NCBI RefSeq assembly: GCF_000771405.1
Contig: NZ_JDUI01000001.1
Coordinates: forward strand, 1 to 64,000
DNA: 64,000 bases
Source of the DNA: Bifidobacterium pullorum DSM 20433
Lineage (GTDB): Bacteria > Actinomycetota > Actinomycetes > Actinomycetales > Bifidobacteriaceae
Reading direction: 5' to 3'
Positions within the stretch are counted from its first letter, which is position 1. Every line of letters starts with the position of its first letter. Below are positions 49,681 through 60,800 of this stretch, one piece after another. The notes under the pieces were generated by a model, which saw only the letters and a program-made list of their open reading frames with translations, made no database searches and had not been told where the DNA came from. A program made the position numbers and the translations under genes.

Positions 49681-51546
49681 ATGACCGAGATGGAGAAGAT
49701 AACCGTTATGGATCGCAAGGCCATGAAGGCCCGCGCCAAGGGCGTGTTCAAGCGCCACTACTGGCTAATCGTCGTCATGTGCCTGATCGCCGCGCTCATC
49801 GGGGCGGAGTACACGTCGTCACTGTGGGCGGAAACCTATGAGGACCCGACCATGGCGCAGTCGACCGTCGCCGACACGTCCTCCAATCAGCTCGAGACGA
49901 TGCTCGGGCAGATGGCCTCCGGCAATGAGGACGAGGTCCGCAGCGAGGTGTCGCGCAACGAGCAGGACATCCGGGAATCCGACACCATCGCCATGCTGGG
50001 CCGCTCCCGCGGCGTCTTCGCCTCGCTGGTGAACTCCTTCTCCTCCGGCAGCATCCTGCTGACCATCTCCGACACGGCCCGTTCGATTCTGCAATCCCCC
50101 GACGCGGGCGTCATCGTGCTGATCGTCATCAGCTTCATCGTGTACGTCTTCGGTTGGCTGTTCATTCAGGAGACCTACACCATCGTCATCCGACGCATCA
50201 TGCTGGAGGCCCGGACCTACGAGCAGGTGCCGGTACGCCGGTTCCTCTACCCGATCCAAACCGGCCGCTGGCCGCGCATGGCCTGGACGATGTTCGTCAC
50301 CACGGTCTACCTGTTCCTGTGGTCGTTCACCATCGTCGGCGTGTTCATCAAATCCTATTCCTATTTCCTGGTGCCGTACATCATGGCCGAGAACCCGACG
50401 ATGGGCGCCAATGAGGCGATCACATTGTCGCGCCGCATGATGAAGGGGCACAAGTGGGAATGCTTCGTCATGCAGCTCTCATTCATCGGATGGCACATCC
50501 TGAGCGCGCTGACCTTCGGTCTGGTCGGCGTCTTCTGGCTCAACGGCTATCAGGCCGCGTTCTTCGCCGAATACTATGCCCGGCTGCGTGAGATCGCCAA
50601 GCGCGCCGGCGTGGAAGGCAGCGAGGCCCTGTGCGACGAGGCGTTGTACGTCCGCCCCGACCAAACCGTCGTCGAAGCCGCCTACGGTGACGCCGCGGCG
50701 GCGATCGCCTCCGCATCGCACGAACACGTGCAGCGCCCGACCGGATTCACCGGATTCCTGGCCGACTGGTTCGGCATCACGCTGCGACGCAACGGCAGGG
50801 TGGACGCCTGGCAGCGCCACGAGGCGCAGGTGGACGCGCTCGACCATGCCCAGGACATCCTGGACGGCCGCTGCTACCCCGGCCGTCTGGCCCCGGCCCC
50901 GATTCGTACCAAGGTGGAGACGATCTCCGGCCCGGACGCCACGCGCAGCTACACGGTGCTCAACCTGATCATGATGTTCTTCATCTTCTGCTTCGTCGGC
51001 TGGGTCTGGGAGGTCACGCTGGCGTTCATCACCGAGGGCATGTTCGTCAACCGCGGCACCCTGCATGGCCCCTGGCTGCCGATCTACGGCACCGGCGGCA
51101 TTGCCATCCTCGTGCTGCTCAAGAAGCTGCGTAGCAAGCCGGCCCTGGAGTTCGTGGCCGCGATGGTGCTGTGTGGCGCGATCGAATACTTCTCCTCCTG
51201 GTATCTGGAGATCACGCACGACGGGCAGCGCTGGTGGGATTACACCGGGTACTTCCTGAACCTGAACGGCCGCATCTGCGCCGAGGGCCTGCTCACGTTC
51301 GGATTGGGCGGCCTGGCGATCGTCTACCTGCTCGCCCCGGCGCTTGACGACTTGCTGCGTCGGGCGAACGTGCGCGTACTGGCCGTCATCGCGGCGGTGT
51401 TGCTGGTCGCCTATTGCGGCGATCAGATCTATTCGTCGCAGCATCCCAACACCGGCGCCGGCATCACCGATTACAAGGGCTCGGACACCGTGTCCGCGCC
51501 CGCCATCGATTCCGCCATTCCGACGATCCCGGTATTGCAAAGCTGA
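49681..51546 (+). CDS. Membrane protein: DUF975-like N-terminus fused to CmpB-type C-terminus
   Basis: A 621-aa protein. The first about 320 residues have five or six membrane helices and resemble DUF975 (KHRYWLIVVMCLIAALIG-like start, later ENPTMGANEAITLSRRMMKGHKWE). Residues about 430-590 match the CmpB/putative ABC permease family (CFVGWVWEVTLAF, MFVNRGTLHGPWLPIYGTGG, RWWDYTGYFLNLNGRICAEG). The two parts are often separate proteins, so this is a fusion. A paralogue of the CmpB part lies convergent at 51565. The start is the ATG after GGTGGG. Confidence 0.78.
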   Translation: MTEMEKITVMDRKAMKARAKGVFKRHYWLIVVMCLIAALIGAEYTSSLWAETYEDPTMAQSTVADTSSNQLETMLGQMASGNEDEVRSEVSRNEQDIRESDTIAMLGRSRGVFASLVNSFSSGSILLTISDTARSILQSPDAGVIVLIVISFIVYVFGWLFIQETYTIVIRRIMLEARTYEQVPVRRFLYPIQTGRWPRMAWTMFVTTVYLFLWSFTIVGVFIKSYSYFLVPYIMAENPTMGANEAITLSRRMMKGHKWECFVMQLSFIGWHILSALTFGLVGVFWLNGYQAAFFAEYYARLREIAKRAGVEGSEALCDEALYVRPDQTVVEAAYGDAAAAIASASHEHVQRPTGFTGFLADWFGITLRRNGRVDAWQRHEAQVDALDHAQDILDGRCYPGRLAPAPIRTKVETISGPDATRSYTVLNLIMMFFIFCFVGWVWEVTLAFITEGMFVNRGTLHGPWLPIYGTGGIAILVLLKKLRSKPALEFVAAMVLCGAIEYFSSWYLEITHDGQRWWDYTGYFLNLNGRICAEGLLTFGLGGLAIVYLLAPALDDLLRRANVRVLAVIAAVLLVAYCGDQIYSSQHPNTGAGITDYKGSDTVSAPAIDSAIPTIPVLQS

Positions 51547-51564
51547 GCGAGCTGCCGCGTCATA

Positions 51565-52338
51565 TCAGTTGCGGCGCAGCAGTTCGCGGATGGTTTCGAG
51601 GACACGCTCGTAGTTCACCGATGTCAGGTGAGGGAACGCCTCGATCATGCGGCGTTGCTGCTCGTTGAGCATCAGCGTGGCCACGTCTCGCAGGCCGGAC
51701 AGGATCTCCTGCGAGGATTCGGCCCAGTCATGGACCTTGCCGCGCAGGGCGTCGCGTCCCCACTGCCAGTGGTCTCCGGCCTTGGCCGCGTACCCCTGCA
51801 CGATATCGGTGAACGCGGCCAGGCTTTCGTCGAAATGCGCGACGCCCGCCACCGTGACGGTCAGGTCGATGACCAGCAGCAGCGAGCATACGATCGACAG
51901 CCAATGCACCGCCGGCAGGGGCATCAATCCCGTCCAATACTCGACCTGCGGCTGGATGACCCGCACGATCACCACGCCGCCCAGACCGAACACCACGGCC
52001 CCCAGCAGGCAGATGCGCCCGTTGAGATTGAAGCGGAAATCCGTGTAATCCCACCATCGCGCGTGGAACAGCCGTTCCATCGCCCACGAGGTGGCGTATT
52101 CCAGCACGCTCGCACCCACGGCGGAGATGAGGAACACCAGCAACGGATGGCCGGCGATGCCGCCCAGCAGCAGGTCGGCCAGCACGGCCCCGACGCCGTA
52201 GATCGGGCACAGCGGACCGTTGAGGAACCCGCGGTTCACGAATCGGCGTTCCTGCACGGATACCAGAATCGACTCGTAGACCCACCCCAGGAACGAGTAG
52301 AACAGGAACCACAGGAACAGATGTTCGACGGCGAGCAT
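51565..52338 (-). CDS. CmpB-type membrane protein (putative ABC permease family)
   Basis: A 257-aa membrane protein with the same blocks as the C-terminal half of the neighbouring gene: FLGWVYESILVSV, RFVNRGFLNGPLCPIYGVG, RWWDYTDFRFNLNGRICLLG. Five hydrophobic segments, then an 80-residue amphipathic cytoplasmic tail. Facing its paralogue tail-to-tail, 18 bp apart. Function unknown; the family is annotated as transporter-related without experimental proof. Confidence 0.8.
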   Translation of the reverse strand: MLAVEHLFLWFLFYSFLGWVYESILVSVQERRFVNRGFLNGPLCPIYGVGAVLADLLLGGIAGHPLLVFLISAVGASVLEYATSWAMERLFHARWWDYTDFRFNLNGRICLLGAVVFGLGGVVIVRVIQPQVEYWTGLMPLPAVHWLSIVCSLLLVIDLTVTVAGVAHFDESLAAFTDIVQGYAAKAGDHWQWGRDALRGKVHDWAESSQEILSGLRDVATLMLNEQQRRMIEAFPHLTSVNYERVLETIRELLRRN

Positions 52339-52351
52339 GGGCGAGTTCCCC

Positions 52352-52906
52352 TCAGCCGCGACGGTTCCGAACCGTCACGGACGGCGCCGTCGAGCGGGAG
52401 GCCATGCCACCGCGCTCCAGCGCTTTCGGCTTGTTGAACCGGTCCAGGGACAGGGTCTCGCGGGTGGCGCTCACCTTGTCGGCCATCGTGACCAGATACC
52501 CTTCGATGTACCGCGGCGGCAGCGGGGTCAGCGGGAACATGTGCCGTGCGATGCTGTCACGCTCCACATGGTTGAGGTCGCCGAAGTCGCGCATCGCGTT
52601 CTCCAATGCGGCACGTCCATGGGTGAACCCGTGCAGCCGGTGTTCGCCGTTGTCCCAGTCATGCCAGTCGTACAGGAAGTAGTCGTGCAGGAGCGCGGCA
52701 CGGATCAGCGAGCGCGGATCGACGCGCCGCCACAGACGCAGCCGGTCGGCCATCCACACCGCCAGACAGGCCACGCGGATCGAGTGCGCGAAGGTGGTCA
52801 CGGCCCCATGCTGGTAGCAACGACGTTCGATCATCATGTTCTCGTGTGCGATGATCTCCCGGCCATGCCGATGCACCAGCATGCGGATCTGTCGTCGTGT
52901 CAGCAT
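52352..52906 (-). CDS. HD domain phosphohydrolase-like protein
   Basis: A 184-aa HD protein. H54 (AHSIRVA), the HD pair in LIRAALLHDYFLYDW and a downstream Asp (MADKVSA) give the metal-binding pattern. These enzymes hydrolyse nucleotides or phosphate esters. ATG at 52906 follows GGGGGAG. It ends 13 nt before the CmpB-type gene and is probably co-transcribed with it. The C-terminal 30 residues are basic and without order. Confidence 0.85.
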   Translation of the reverse strand: MLTRRQIRMLVHRHGREIIAHENMMIERRCYQHGAVTTFAHSIRVACLAVWMADRLRLWRRVDPRSLIRAALLHDYFLYDWHDWDNGEHRLHGFTHGRAALENAMRDFGDLNHVERDSIARHMFPLTPLPPRYIEGYLVTMADKVSATRETLSLDRFNKPKALERGGMASRSTAPSVTVRNRRG

Positions 52907-53383
52907 GACTGCTCCCCCAACTATGTCGGCGCAGGCGCGCGGTATCGTCAATCGTCGCTCCCGATTGTAGGAGATGCCGCGGTCACCGGCAGTCGTTCGT
53001 TCGGATGAGAATCACGACTCGAGACCCCGCCATCATTGGCAGTGGCCCTACTGCGGTGGTACGGAACCGTTACGCAGAGGTTCTTGATGGTTCCGTACCA
53101 GGTATACGTGGTACGGAACCATCAACAGCCCATTCTGAGAGTTCCGTACCGTACCACGGACCACAACCCCGATCCACAAGGTTGATATTTCAAGGGTGGA
53201 TGTCTTGCCGAACCGTCGTGGTACGGTACGGAATCCTTGAAGCGGGCGTAATGCCATTCTGTACCACGTCCTTGTGGTACGGAACTTTCGAACTCGGGAA
53301 TCATCCCTTCCGTACCACGGCATCACTCGATTTGCCCCATGGATAACGAATATTGCGTCCTCGAGCCAAGGGCAGCCAACAGG
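52907..53383. other. 477-bp non-coding region with palindrome array
   Basis: No credible gene on either strand. The first 130 bp hold the HD-gene promoter area; 53056-53319 is the palindrome array (listed apart); the last about 60 bp lead to the stop of the Nim-like gene. Confidence 0.7.
53056..53319. repeat. Array of GGTACGGAA dyads with 51-52 bp period
   Basis: GTGGTACGGAACC occurs at 53056-53068 and 53108-53120 (52 bp apart), its complement GTTCCGTACC at 53090-53099 and 53141-53150 (51 bp apart), then GGTACGGAA at 53225-53233 and 53276-53284 (51 bp apart), and TTCCGTACCAC at 53308-53318. TTCCGTACCGTACCACG (53142-53158) has an exact 17-bp complement at 53217-53233. All pairs can form hairpins. 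It is not coding, and its sequence is unrelated to the array at 22307, but the period is the same. Confidence 0.85.
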
Positions 53384-53866
53384 TCATTCATGAACCTTGC
53401 CGGTGACATGGTCGAGGTCGATCCTCCAGACGGTCACGCTGTTCACCTGTTGGTCGGTGAACGTCACGTCCGGCATGTCCGCCTGATGGGCCATCAGCAG
53501 CCGCAATCCCTCGCGGCGTTCCTCCATCGCCTCCACAATCGACGCGGTGCCGGTCGCCACCACGGAACGGAATGCTTCGCCCCAACCGCAAGGTGTGCGC
53601 CCCTCAATTGGCCTGCAATCCGTACGCATCGATACCGCCACAGGCAATGCGTTGCCGGCGGTCCGGATCGCATCGATCTTGCGCCCGTGCGACGCCGAGT
53701 GGAAATACAACGTCGGCAGACCATCGGGTCGTATCGCGTAACCGAAGTTCATCGGTATGATGGTCATCCCCTCCGCGTCCGCATATGCGACGTCCACGAT
53801 GCGGCAATCCCGGATGATGCGTTCGACCATCCCCGGATCGACGACCTCCCGGTCGGTGCGCCTCAT
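53384..53866 (-). CDS. Nim-like/pyridoxamine 5'-phosphate oxidase family flavoprotein
   Basis: A 160-aa split-barrel protein. MRRTDREVVDPGMVERIIRD is the usual N-terminus of NimA-like proteins, and TIIPMNFGYAI, LYFHSASHGRKIDAI and GEAFRSVVATGTASIVE are the core strands. Members bind FMN or heme; some inactivate 5-nitroimidazoles. ATG 53866 is chosen for that family N-terminus although only a weak GGCGG lies upstream; ATGs at 53920 and 53929 are possible. Monocistronic. Confidence 0.8.
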   Translation of the reverse strand: MRRTDREVVDPGMVERIIRDCRIVDVAYADAEGMTIIPMNFGYAIRPDGLPTLYFHSASHGRKIDAIRTAGNALPVAVSMRTDCRPIEGRTPCGWGEAFRSVVATGTASIVEAMEERREGLRLLMAHQADMPDVTFTDQQVNSVTVWRIDLDHVTGKVHE

Positions 53867-53971
53867 CCGCCGATGGCAGCCGGCAACGGTGCGTTCATCA
53901 TTGCGTCGTGTCGATCCCATATGAACCATCGTATATGCGCGCCGCGGGGATGCCTGCGAAAAGACCGCCCG

Positions 53972-54544
53972 TCAGGCAAAGAAGTTGCGCAGCATGGTCA
54001 TGCCGTCGGGCGTCATGATCGATTCGGGATGGAATTGCACGCCGTAGACCGGCGCCCGTCCGGGTCGGACGTCGGCCACGGCCATCACCTCGCCATCGTC
54101 GGCGGTGGCCGTCACCCTGAGCTCCGGCGGCAACGTGGCCGGGTCCACAGCCAGGGAATGATACCGCGCGACCGGCACGTTGGGCGCGCATCCGGCGAAC
54201 AGCGGGCAGTGCGGATCGAGTTCGGTCGGCGACTGCTTGCCGTGCATGAGCCGGCGCGCGTAGGTGATGGTGGCCCCGTACGCCTGGCAGATGGCCTGGT
54301 GGCCGAGGCAGACGCCCAGCATTGGCACCGTACCGTTCATTTCGCGCGCCACGTCCACGATCACGCCCGCGTCCTCGGGCCGTCCCGGCCCCGGGGACAG
54401 GACGATCCGGTCGGGGTGCAGCGCGCGGATCTCGTCCAACGTCAGTTCGTCGTTGCGGACCACGCGGATGTCGGCGTCGATCGACCCGATCGCCTGCACC
54501 AGGTTGTATGAGAAGCTGTCGTAGCTGTCGATGAGCAGGATCAT
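53972..54544 (-). CDS. trpG: Anthranilate synthase component II (glutamine amidotransferase)
   Basis: A 190-aa class I glutamine amidotransferase giving ammonia to TrpE. Catalytic Cys in GVCLGHQAI (about residue 78), His/Glu in VQFHPESI (about 168-170). ATG overlaps the trpE stop by 4 nt. It might be shared with PabB in folate synthesis; no other pab gene is here. Confidence 0.94.
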   Translation of the reverse strand: MILLIDSYDSFSYNLVQAIGSIDADIRVVRNDELTLDEIRALHPDRIVLSPGPGRPEDAGVIVDVAREMNGTVPMLGVCLGHQAICQAYGATITYARRLMHGKQSPTELDPHCPLFAGCAPNVPVARYHSLAVDPATLPPELRVTATADDGEVMAVADVRPGRAPVYGVQFHPESIMTPDGMTMLRNFFA

Positions 54545-56010
54545 CGCATTCCCTCCCCCGCGATCCGCAGCGCGTCCAAGGTGGCGCCGGCCTTGTTCAG
54601 ACACTCCTGATACTCGTTGTCGGCCACCGAATCGGCCACGACGCCCGCACCGGCCCGCACGAACACCATGCCGTCCTGCGCGAAGGCGATGCGGATGCCG
54701 ATGCACACATCCATGTTGCCGGTGAAGTCGAGGTATCCGATCGCCCCGCCGTACACGCCGCGCTTGGTGCCTTCCATCTCGCCGATCAGCTGGCAGGCGC
54801 GGATCTTCGGGGCGCCCGAGAGCGTGCCGGCGGGCAGTACCGCGGCGATCGCGTCAAGCGCGTCGCAGTCGTCGCGCAGTTCGCCGCGCACGCTGGAAGC
54901 GATGTGCATGACGTGCGAGTACCGTTCGATGGTGCGCAGCCGTTCGACCTGCACGGTTCCGAACCGGCTGACGCGGCCCAGGTCGTTGCGGCCCAGATCG
55001 ACGAGCATGTTGTGTTCGGCCAGTTCCTTGGGGTCGGCGAGCAGTTCCCGTTCCAGTCGGGCGTCCTCCTCGTCGGTCGCGCCGCGCGGCCGCGTGCCCG
55101 CCAGCGGGAACGTGCGCAGCGTGCCGTCCTCCAAACGGACCAGCGTCTCCGGGGATGCGCCGGCGATCTCGATGTCGGTGCCGGACAGATAGAACATGTA
55201 CGGCGAGGGGTTGGTGACGCGCAGCACACGGTAGGTGTCCAGCAGGCTGCCTTCGAACGGGGCGCTCAACTGGTTGGACGGCACGATCTGGAAGATGTCG
55301 CCCTCGCGGATGTGCGTCTTGGCACGTTCGACCATGTCCCGGAACTGGTCGCGGCTGAACAGTGCGACGCTCTGCCCCGTCATGCGTCCCGCGCCGTCGC
55401 GATACCGTTCGCCGTCATGCAGCAGTCGTTCGAGCCGTTCGAGTTCGTCCACGGCCTGCCGGTAATCGGCCTCAAGGTCGCCGTCCAGCGGCATGTTGAC
55501 GATCAGGGTCACGCTCTGGCGCACGTTGTCGAAGGCCACGACCTTGTCGAACAGCATGAGTTCCAGATCCCGCAGATGATGCGGGTTGGACACGTCGCGT
55601 CGAACCGTCGGCTCGGAGTACTTCAGGTATTCGAACGCGAAATACCCGACCAGACCGCCGGTGAACGGCGGCATGCCTTCGATGCGCGGGCTGCGGTACC
55701 GTTCCAGGACGCGTCGGATTTCGGCAGAGGGATCGTCGGTGTGCAGCGTCCGCCCGCCGATGGTCATCTCGCCGTCGGTGCAGGTGATGGTCAGGGACGG
55801 TTCGAACCCGAGGAACGTATATCGGCCGCGTTTTTCGCGCCCTACGACGGATTCAAGCAGATAGCAGCGGTCCGAGGCGGCCTTCAACGCCCGCAACGCC
55901 TCGATGGGGGTGATGTCGTCGGCCATGATCTCACGGCAGACGGGTGCAATGGTGAAAGATCCGGATGAGGTCGCCCGACGAACCTCATCCACACTGGTGG
56001 TGTTGAACAT
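54541..56010 (-). CDS. trpE: Anthranilate synthase component I
   Basis: A 489-aa chorismate-using enzyme, the first of tryptophan synthesis. The chorismate-binding domain shows IFQIVPSNQLSAPF, GTRPRGATDEED, LVDLGRNDLGRVSRFG and AAVLPAGTLSGAPKIRA. The N-terminal feedback site LLESVVG (LLES motif) is present, so Trp inhibition is expected. GATAGGAA lies upstream of ATG 56010. No Trp-rich leader peptide is recognised upstream. Confidence 0.95.
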   Translation of the reverse strand: MFNTTSVDEVRRATSSGSFTIAPVCREIMADDITPIEALRALKAASDRCYLLESVVGREKRGRYTFLGFEPSLTITCTDGEMTIGGRTLHTDDPSAEIRRVLERYRSPRIEGMPPFTGGLVGYFAFEYLKYSEPTVRRDVSNPHHLRDLELMLFDKVVAFDNVRQSVTLIVNMPLDGDLEADYRQAVDELERLERLLHDGERYRDGAGRMTGQSVALFSRDQFRDMVERAKTHIREGDIFQIVPSNQLSAPFEGSLLDTYRVLRVTNPSPYMFYLSGTDIEIAGASPETLVRLEDGTLRTFPLAGTRPRGATDEEDARLERELLADPKELAEHNMLVDLGRNDLGRVSRFGTVQVERLRTIERYSHVMHIASSVRGELRDDCDALDAIAAVLPAGTLSGAPKIRACQLIGEMEGTKRGVYGGAIGYLDFTGNMDVCIGIRIAFAQDGMVFVRAGAGVVADSVADNEYQECLNKAGATLDALRIAGEGMR

Positions 56011-56359
56011 GACGGATGGTTCCTATCGATGGATTGCCGGATGAGGCGATGCGCCCCGGCCACGTTGTTATATTGCGGAATAGGTGAGATGCCCCGCCCG
56101 AAAACGGCGGGAAACGGATACTGTCAACGACGCCATCGCGCGGTCACGCCGCCCAGCGGCGAGGCCCCCATCCCGTTGACGCGCACGCCGGCACCCTCCA
56201 CCGCCGATATGGTGTGCTGCATCATCATGGCATGTCTCGTTTCTTCCGATATGGGGCGGATTGCCGCCGTGTTGCATCAGACCATACCCGACCATGCGTC
56301 ACGAACGTGTTTCCGTTCCACAATGTAGACCGTCGGCCGTGGCGTCGAGCCCTGGCCGG
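56011..56359. other. 349-bp non-coding stretch upstream of trpE
   Basis: No recognised gene. Contents: a hairpin CCCGCC-loop-GGCGGG at 56093-56111, a TATAAC hexamer on the minus strand near 56069-56074 (possible -10 without clear -35), TTGACA on the minus strand near 56122-56127, and a 34-codon frame of unknown value about 56129-56233 that begins with three ATG codons. No run of Trp codons. Confidence 0.5.
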
Positions 56360-59154
56360 TCAGTCGACCGATTTGAGGCTTTCGACCATATCCACCCGAT
56401 CGAGCCGGCCGCGCATGGCCATCACGACCACGCCGCTGAACACCAGGGTGAGCAGGAACGCGTACAGGTAGCTCTGCGGGTGGATGATGCGTCCGAACAT
56501 CACCACGTCCACCTCCACGGTGGTGATGACGAACCCCTCCAGCCAGGTGCCGAGCACCAGGCCGATCAGGTCGCCGACCAGCGCCAGGATCGCGATCTCC
56601 CGGAAGATGTAGGAGTGGACCTCGCGACGGGTGAACCCGAGCACCTTGAGCGTGGCGATCTCCCGCACACGCTCGCCGATGTTGATGTTGGTCAGGTTGT
56701 AGAGCACGATGAACGCGAGCGCCGCCGCCGACACGATCAGCACCACCACGATCAGGTTGATCGAGCTGAGCATCGTGGAGTAGGTGTCGATGGAAATCGC
56801 CGAGAAGCCCACCGTGGAGACATGCGGCACGTCGCGCAGGTCGGCCGACAGCTCGTCCCGCACGCGTTGGCTGTCCGGCGCCACCGCGTACGTGGTCAGG
56901 TATGCGGGTTCGGCGTCCAGCCCGTCGTCCTGATCGGCGGCCCGTTCCCACGCTTCGGGCCCCAGATAGACCATGTTGCCGACGTAGTTCTCTACGATGC
57001 CGGTGATCGTGACCTGCGCCCCGTCGCCGACGGCGTTGCCCATGCCGTCCTGCCGGTGCAGCGTCAGTCCGTCGCCGACCTGGAGTCCGAGCTTCGTCGC
57101 GGCCTTCTCGGTGACGAGCACCGCGTTCTCGTCGAAGGTCACCGCGGCATGGTCCGCACGCTCGCGGAAGGTGATCACGTCGGCCAGCGCGTCCGCGTCC
57201 TGCGGCGTGATGACCTGTACGGCCAGCGGGTCGTCGTCGGCGTCATCGGCGCCCGTGATCTGAATGTTCTCGATGTCGACGCGCGTCAGGTCGGTGGCGT
57301 CGTGTTCCTCGAGCTTGGCTTGCACCGCCGCGATGTCCTCGTCGGTGGCGTCGTCGTTCAGGCTGACGATGGTGTTGTACCGCTGGATCGATCCGAACTG
57401 GTTGTCGATGATGTCCCAGATCGCGTCGTGCAGGCCGAAGCCGACGAGCATCAGCGCCGTGCAGCCGCTGATGCCGATGATGGTCATGAAGAACCGTCGT
57501 TTGTAGCGGAAGAGGTTGCGGCAGGTGACCTTCCAGGAGAACGAGAGGCTGCGCCACAGCGGTCCGATATGTTCGAGCAGGATGCGTTTGCCGGCCTTCG
57601 GCGGACGCGGCAGCATGAGCCCGGATGGTGTTTCTCGCAGGCTGGAGACCACGGCGAACCAGGTGCATAGCAGGGTCACGCCCACGCCGGTGCCGCCGGC
57701 GAGCAGCGCGGCTGACGGTTGGATGGGCAGCGGCAGGGCTTGCGCGGGCACCGCGTAGATGATCGCGTACGCCTGCATGACGATGTACGGCAGGATCTGG
57801 CTGAGCGCCGCGATGCCGATGAGTGCTCCGGTGACGCTGGCGGCGGCCGCGTAGGCCAGGTATTTGCAGGCGATGGTCGCCGTACCGTAGCCGAGCGCCT
57901 TGTAGGTGCCGATTTCGATGCGTTCGTTCTCCACCATGCGTGTCATGGTGGTCAGCGCCACCAGCGCCGCCACGAGGAAGAACATGAACGGGAACACGTC
58001 GGCGATGCTGTCCATGCGTTCGCTGTCGCCCTGGTAGCTGGCCGCGCCCTCGCTGTGCGTGCGGTCGAGGATGTAGAGTTCCGGGGCTGCCATCGCATCC
58101 AGTTCGGATTGCGCGTCCGCCAGCTGCGCTTCGGCTTCGGCGAATCCCCGCTCGGCTTGGGCCCGCTGTTGTTCGAGCTGTGCGCGGGATGCGGCGATCC
58201 GGCTGTCACCTGGACTGAGCTGTGAGGCGATGTCGAGTTGGCGTTCCGTGTCGTCGAGCTGGGCGATCGCCTCGTCGCGCTCGGATTCGTATGTGCTGCG
58301 ACGTTCGTTCAAATCCCGCTGCAACGGGCTCTTGATGTCATCCAGCCGGGCTTCGGCCAGATCGTCGCTTTCCCGTTCGATCCTGTCGGTGACGTCGGCG
58401 ACGGCCCGCTCGTAGTCGTCGGCGCCGCTCTCATGGGAGGCGGCCCCGTCCACGGTGGCGTAGATGTCGGTATAGGCGGCGTCCTCGGCGAAGGCGTCGC
58501 GCGGTGCATACAGGTATTGCTCGATCATGCCGGAACCGAGCGTGGTGGATCCGAAGCTGACCGTGTACGGATAGTTCGATGAGCTGACCGTGCCGACGAC
58601 GGTGAACTCCCTGCCGGTGAGCGTGTCGTCCAACGCCTCGGTGCCGTACTGCACGTGGATGGTGTCGCCGATGGAGGGCTTCCCCTGCGCGGTGTCGGCG
58701 GAGACCACGCATTCGTCGGCGGCTGTGGGCCAGCGACCGTCGCGCAGCAGCAGACGGTTGAGATACCCGTCGTCGTCGGATGTGACGGTCACGTCATCGG
58801 TTTGTTCGCCTTCCGGTGCGCCGTCCGGGAGCAGCGCGACCCGGACGGCGGTCTGCTCGTCGCACATCTCCATCATCACGTCGGTCGAGATCGACGGCAT
58901 CACCTCCTCGATGCCGTCAATCTCGCGGACCCGGTCCACGTCGTCGTCGGAGAAGCCGAGCGTGGAAATCAGGCGGATGTCCCACAGGTTCGTGCCGTCG
59001 TAGTAGCGGTCTGCTGCCACGCGCATGTCGGCGCCGCTCATCTGCAGTCCGGCGAAGAACCCGCAGCCGAGCGCCACGATGCCGATGATGGCCAGGAACC
59101 GGCCGAGCGACCCGCGGATGGAGCGCCGGATGACCGTGGCGAACGCGCCGGACA

Positions 59155-59155
<1 letters not shown>
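56360..59155 (-). CDS. FtsX family ABC permease with coiled-coil ectodomain
   Basis: A 931-aa membrane protein of the MacB/FtsX type: N-terminal helix (FLAIIGIVALGCGFFAGLQ), large periplasmic-like domain with a coiled coil (about residues 235-360, rich in Glu/Gln/Arg: ESERDEAIAQLDDTERQLDI), a first three-helix FtsX block (about 385-520), second extracellular domain (about 570-800) and second FtsX block (about 805-925). Its start codon overlaps the argH stop (TGATG). Such proteins always work with an ABC ATPase, but none is next to it. Role possibly lipoprotein export, cell-wall hydrolase control or drug export. Confidence 0.85.
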
Positions 59156-60747
<1,592 letters not shown>

Positions 60748-60749
60748 TT

Positions 60750-60778
60750 ATGCCGGAGCGGTCGAATCCGCTCGGCAT
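60750..60778 (-). terminator. Weak hairpin after argG
   Basis: ATGCCG-(G)-AGCGG and CCGCTCGGCAT pair with one bulged base and a 6-nt loop, 22 nt downstream of the argG stop. No T-tract, so read-through to argH is possible. Confidence 0.45.
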
Positions 60779-60800
60779 CCGCTTGTTGATTCCTTGACGA

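Noticed and set aside
53035-53340. Small protein genes on either strand in the palindrome array
   Set aside because: Frames of 60-113 codons follow from the repeats themselves, have no ribosome site and no protein-like composition.
56011-56359. trp leader peptide and attenuator before trpE
   Set aside because: No frame with adjacent Trp codons and no terminator with T-tract; only one small hairpin is seen.
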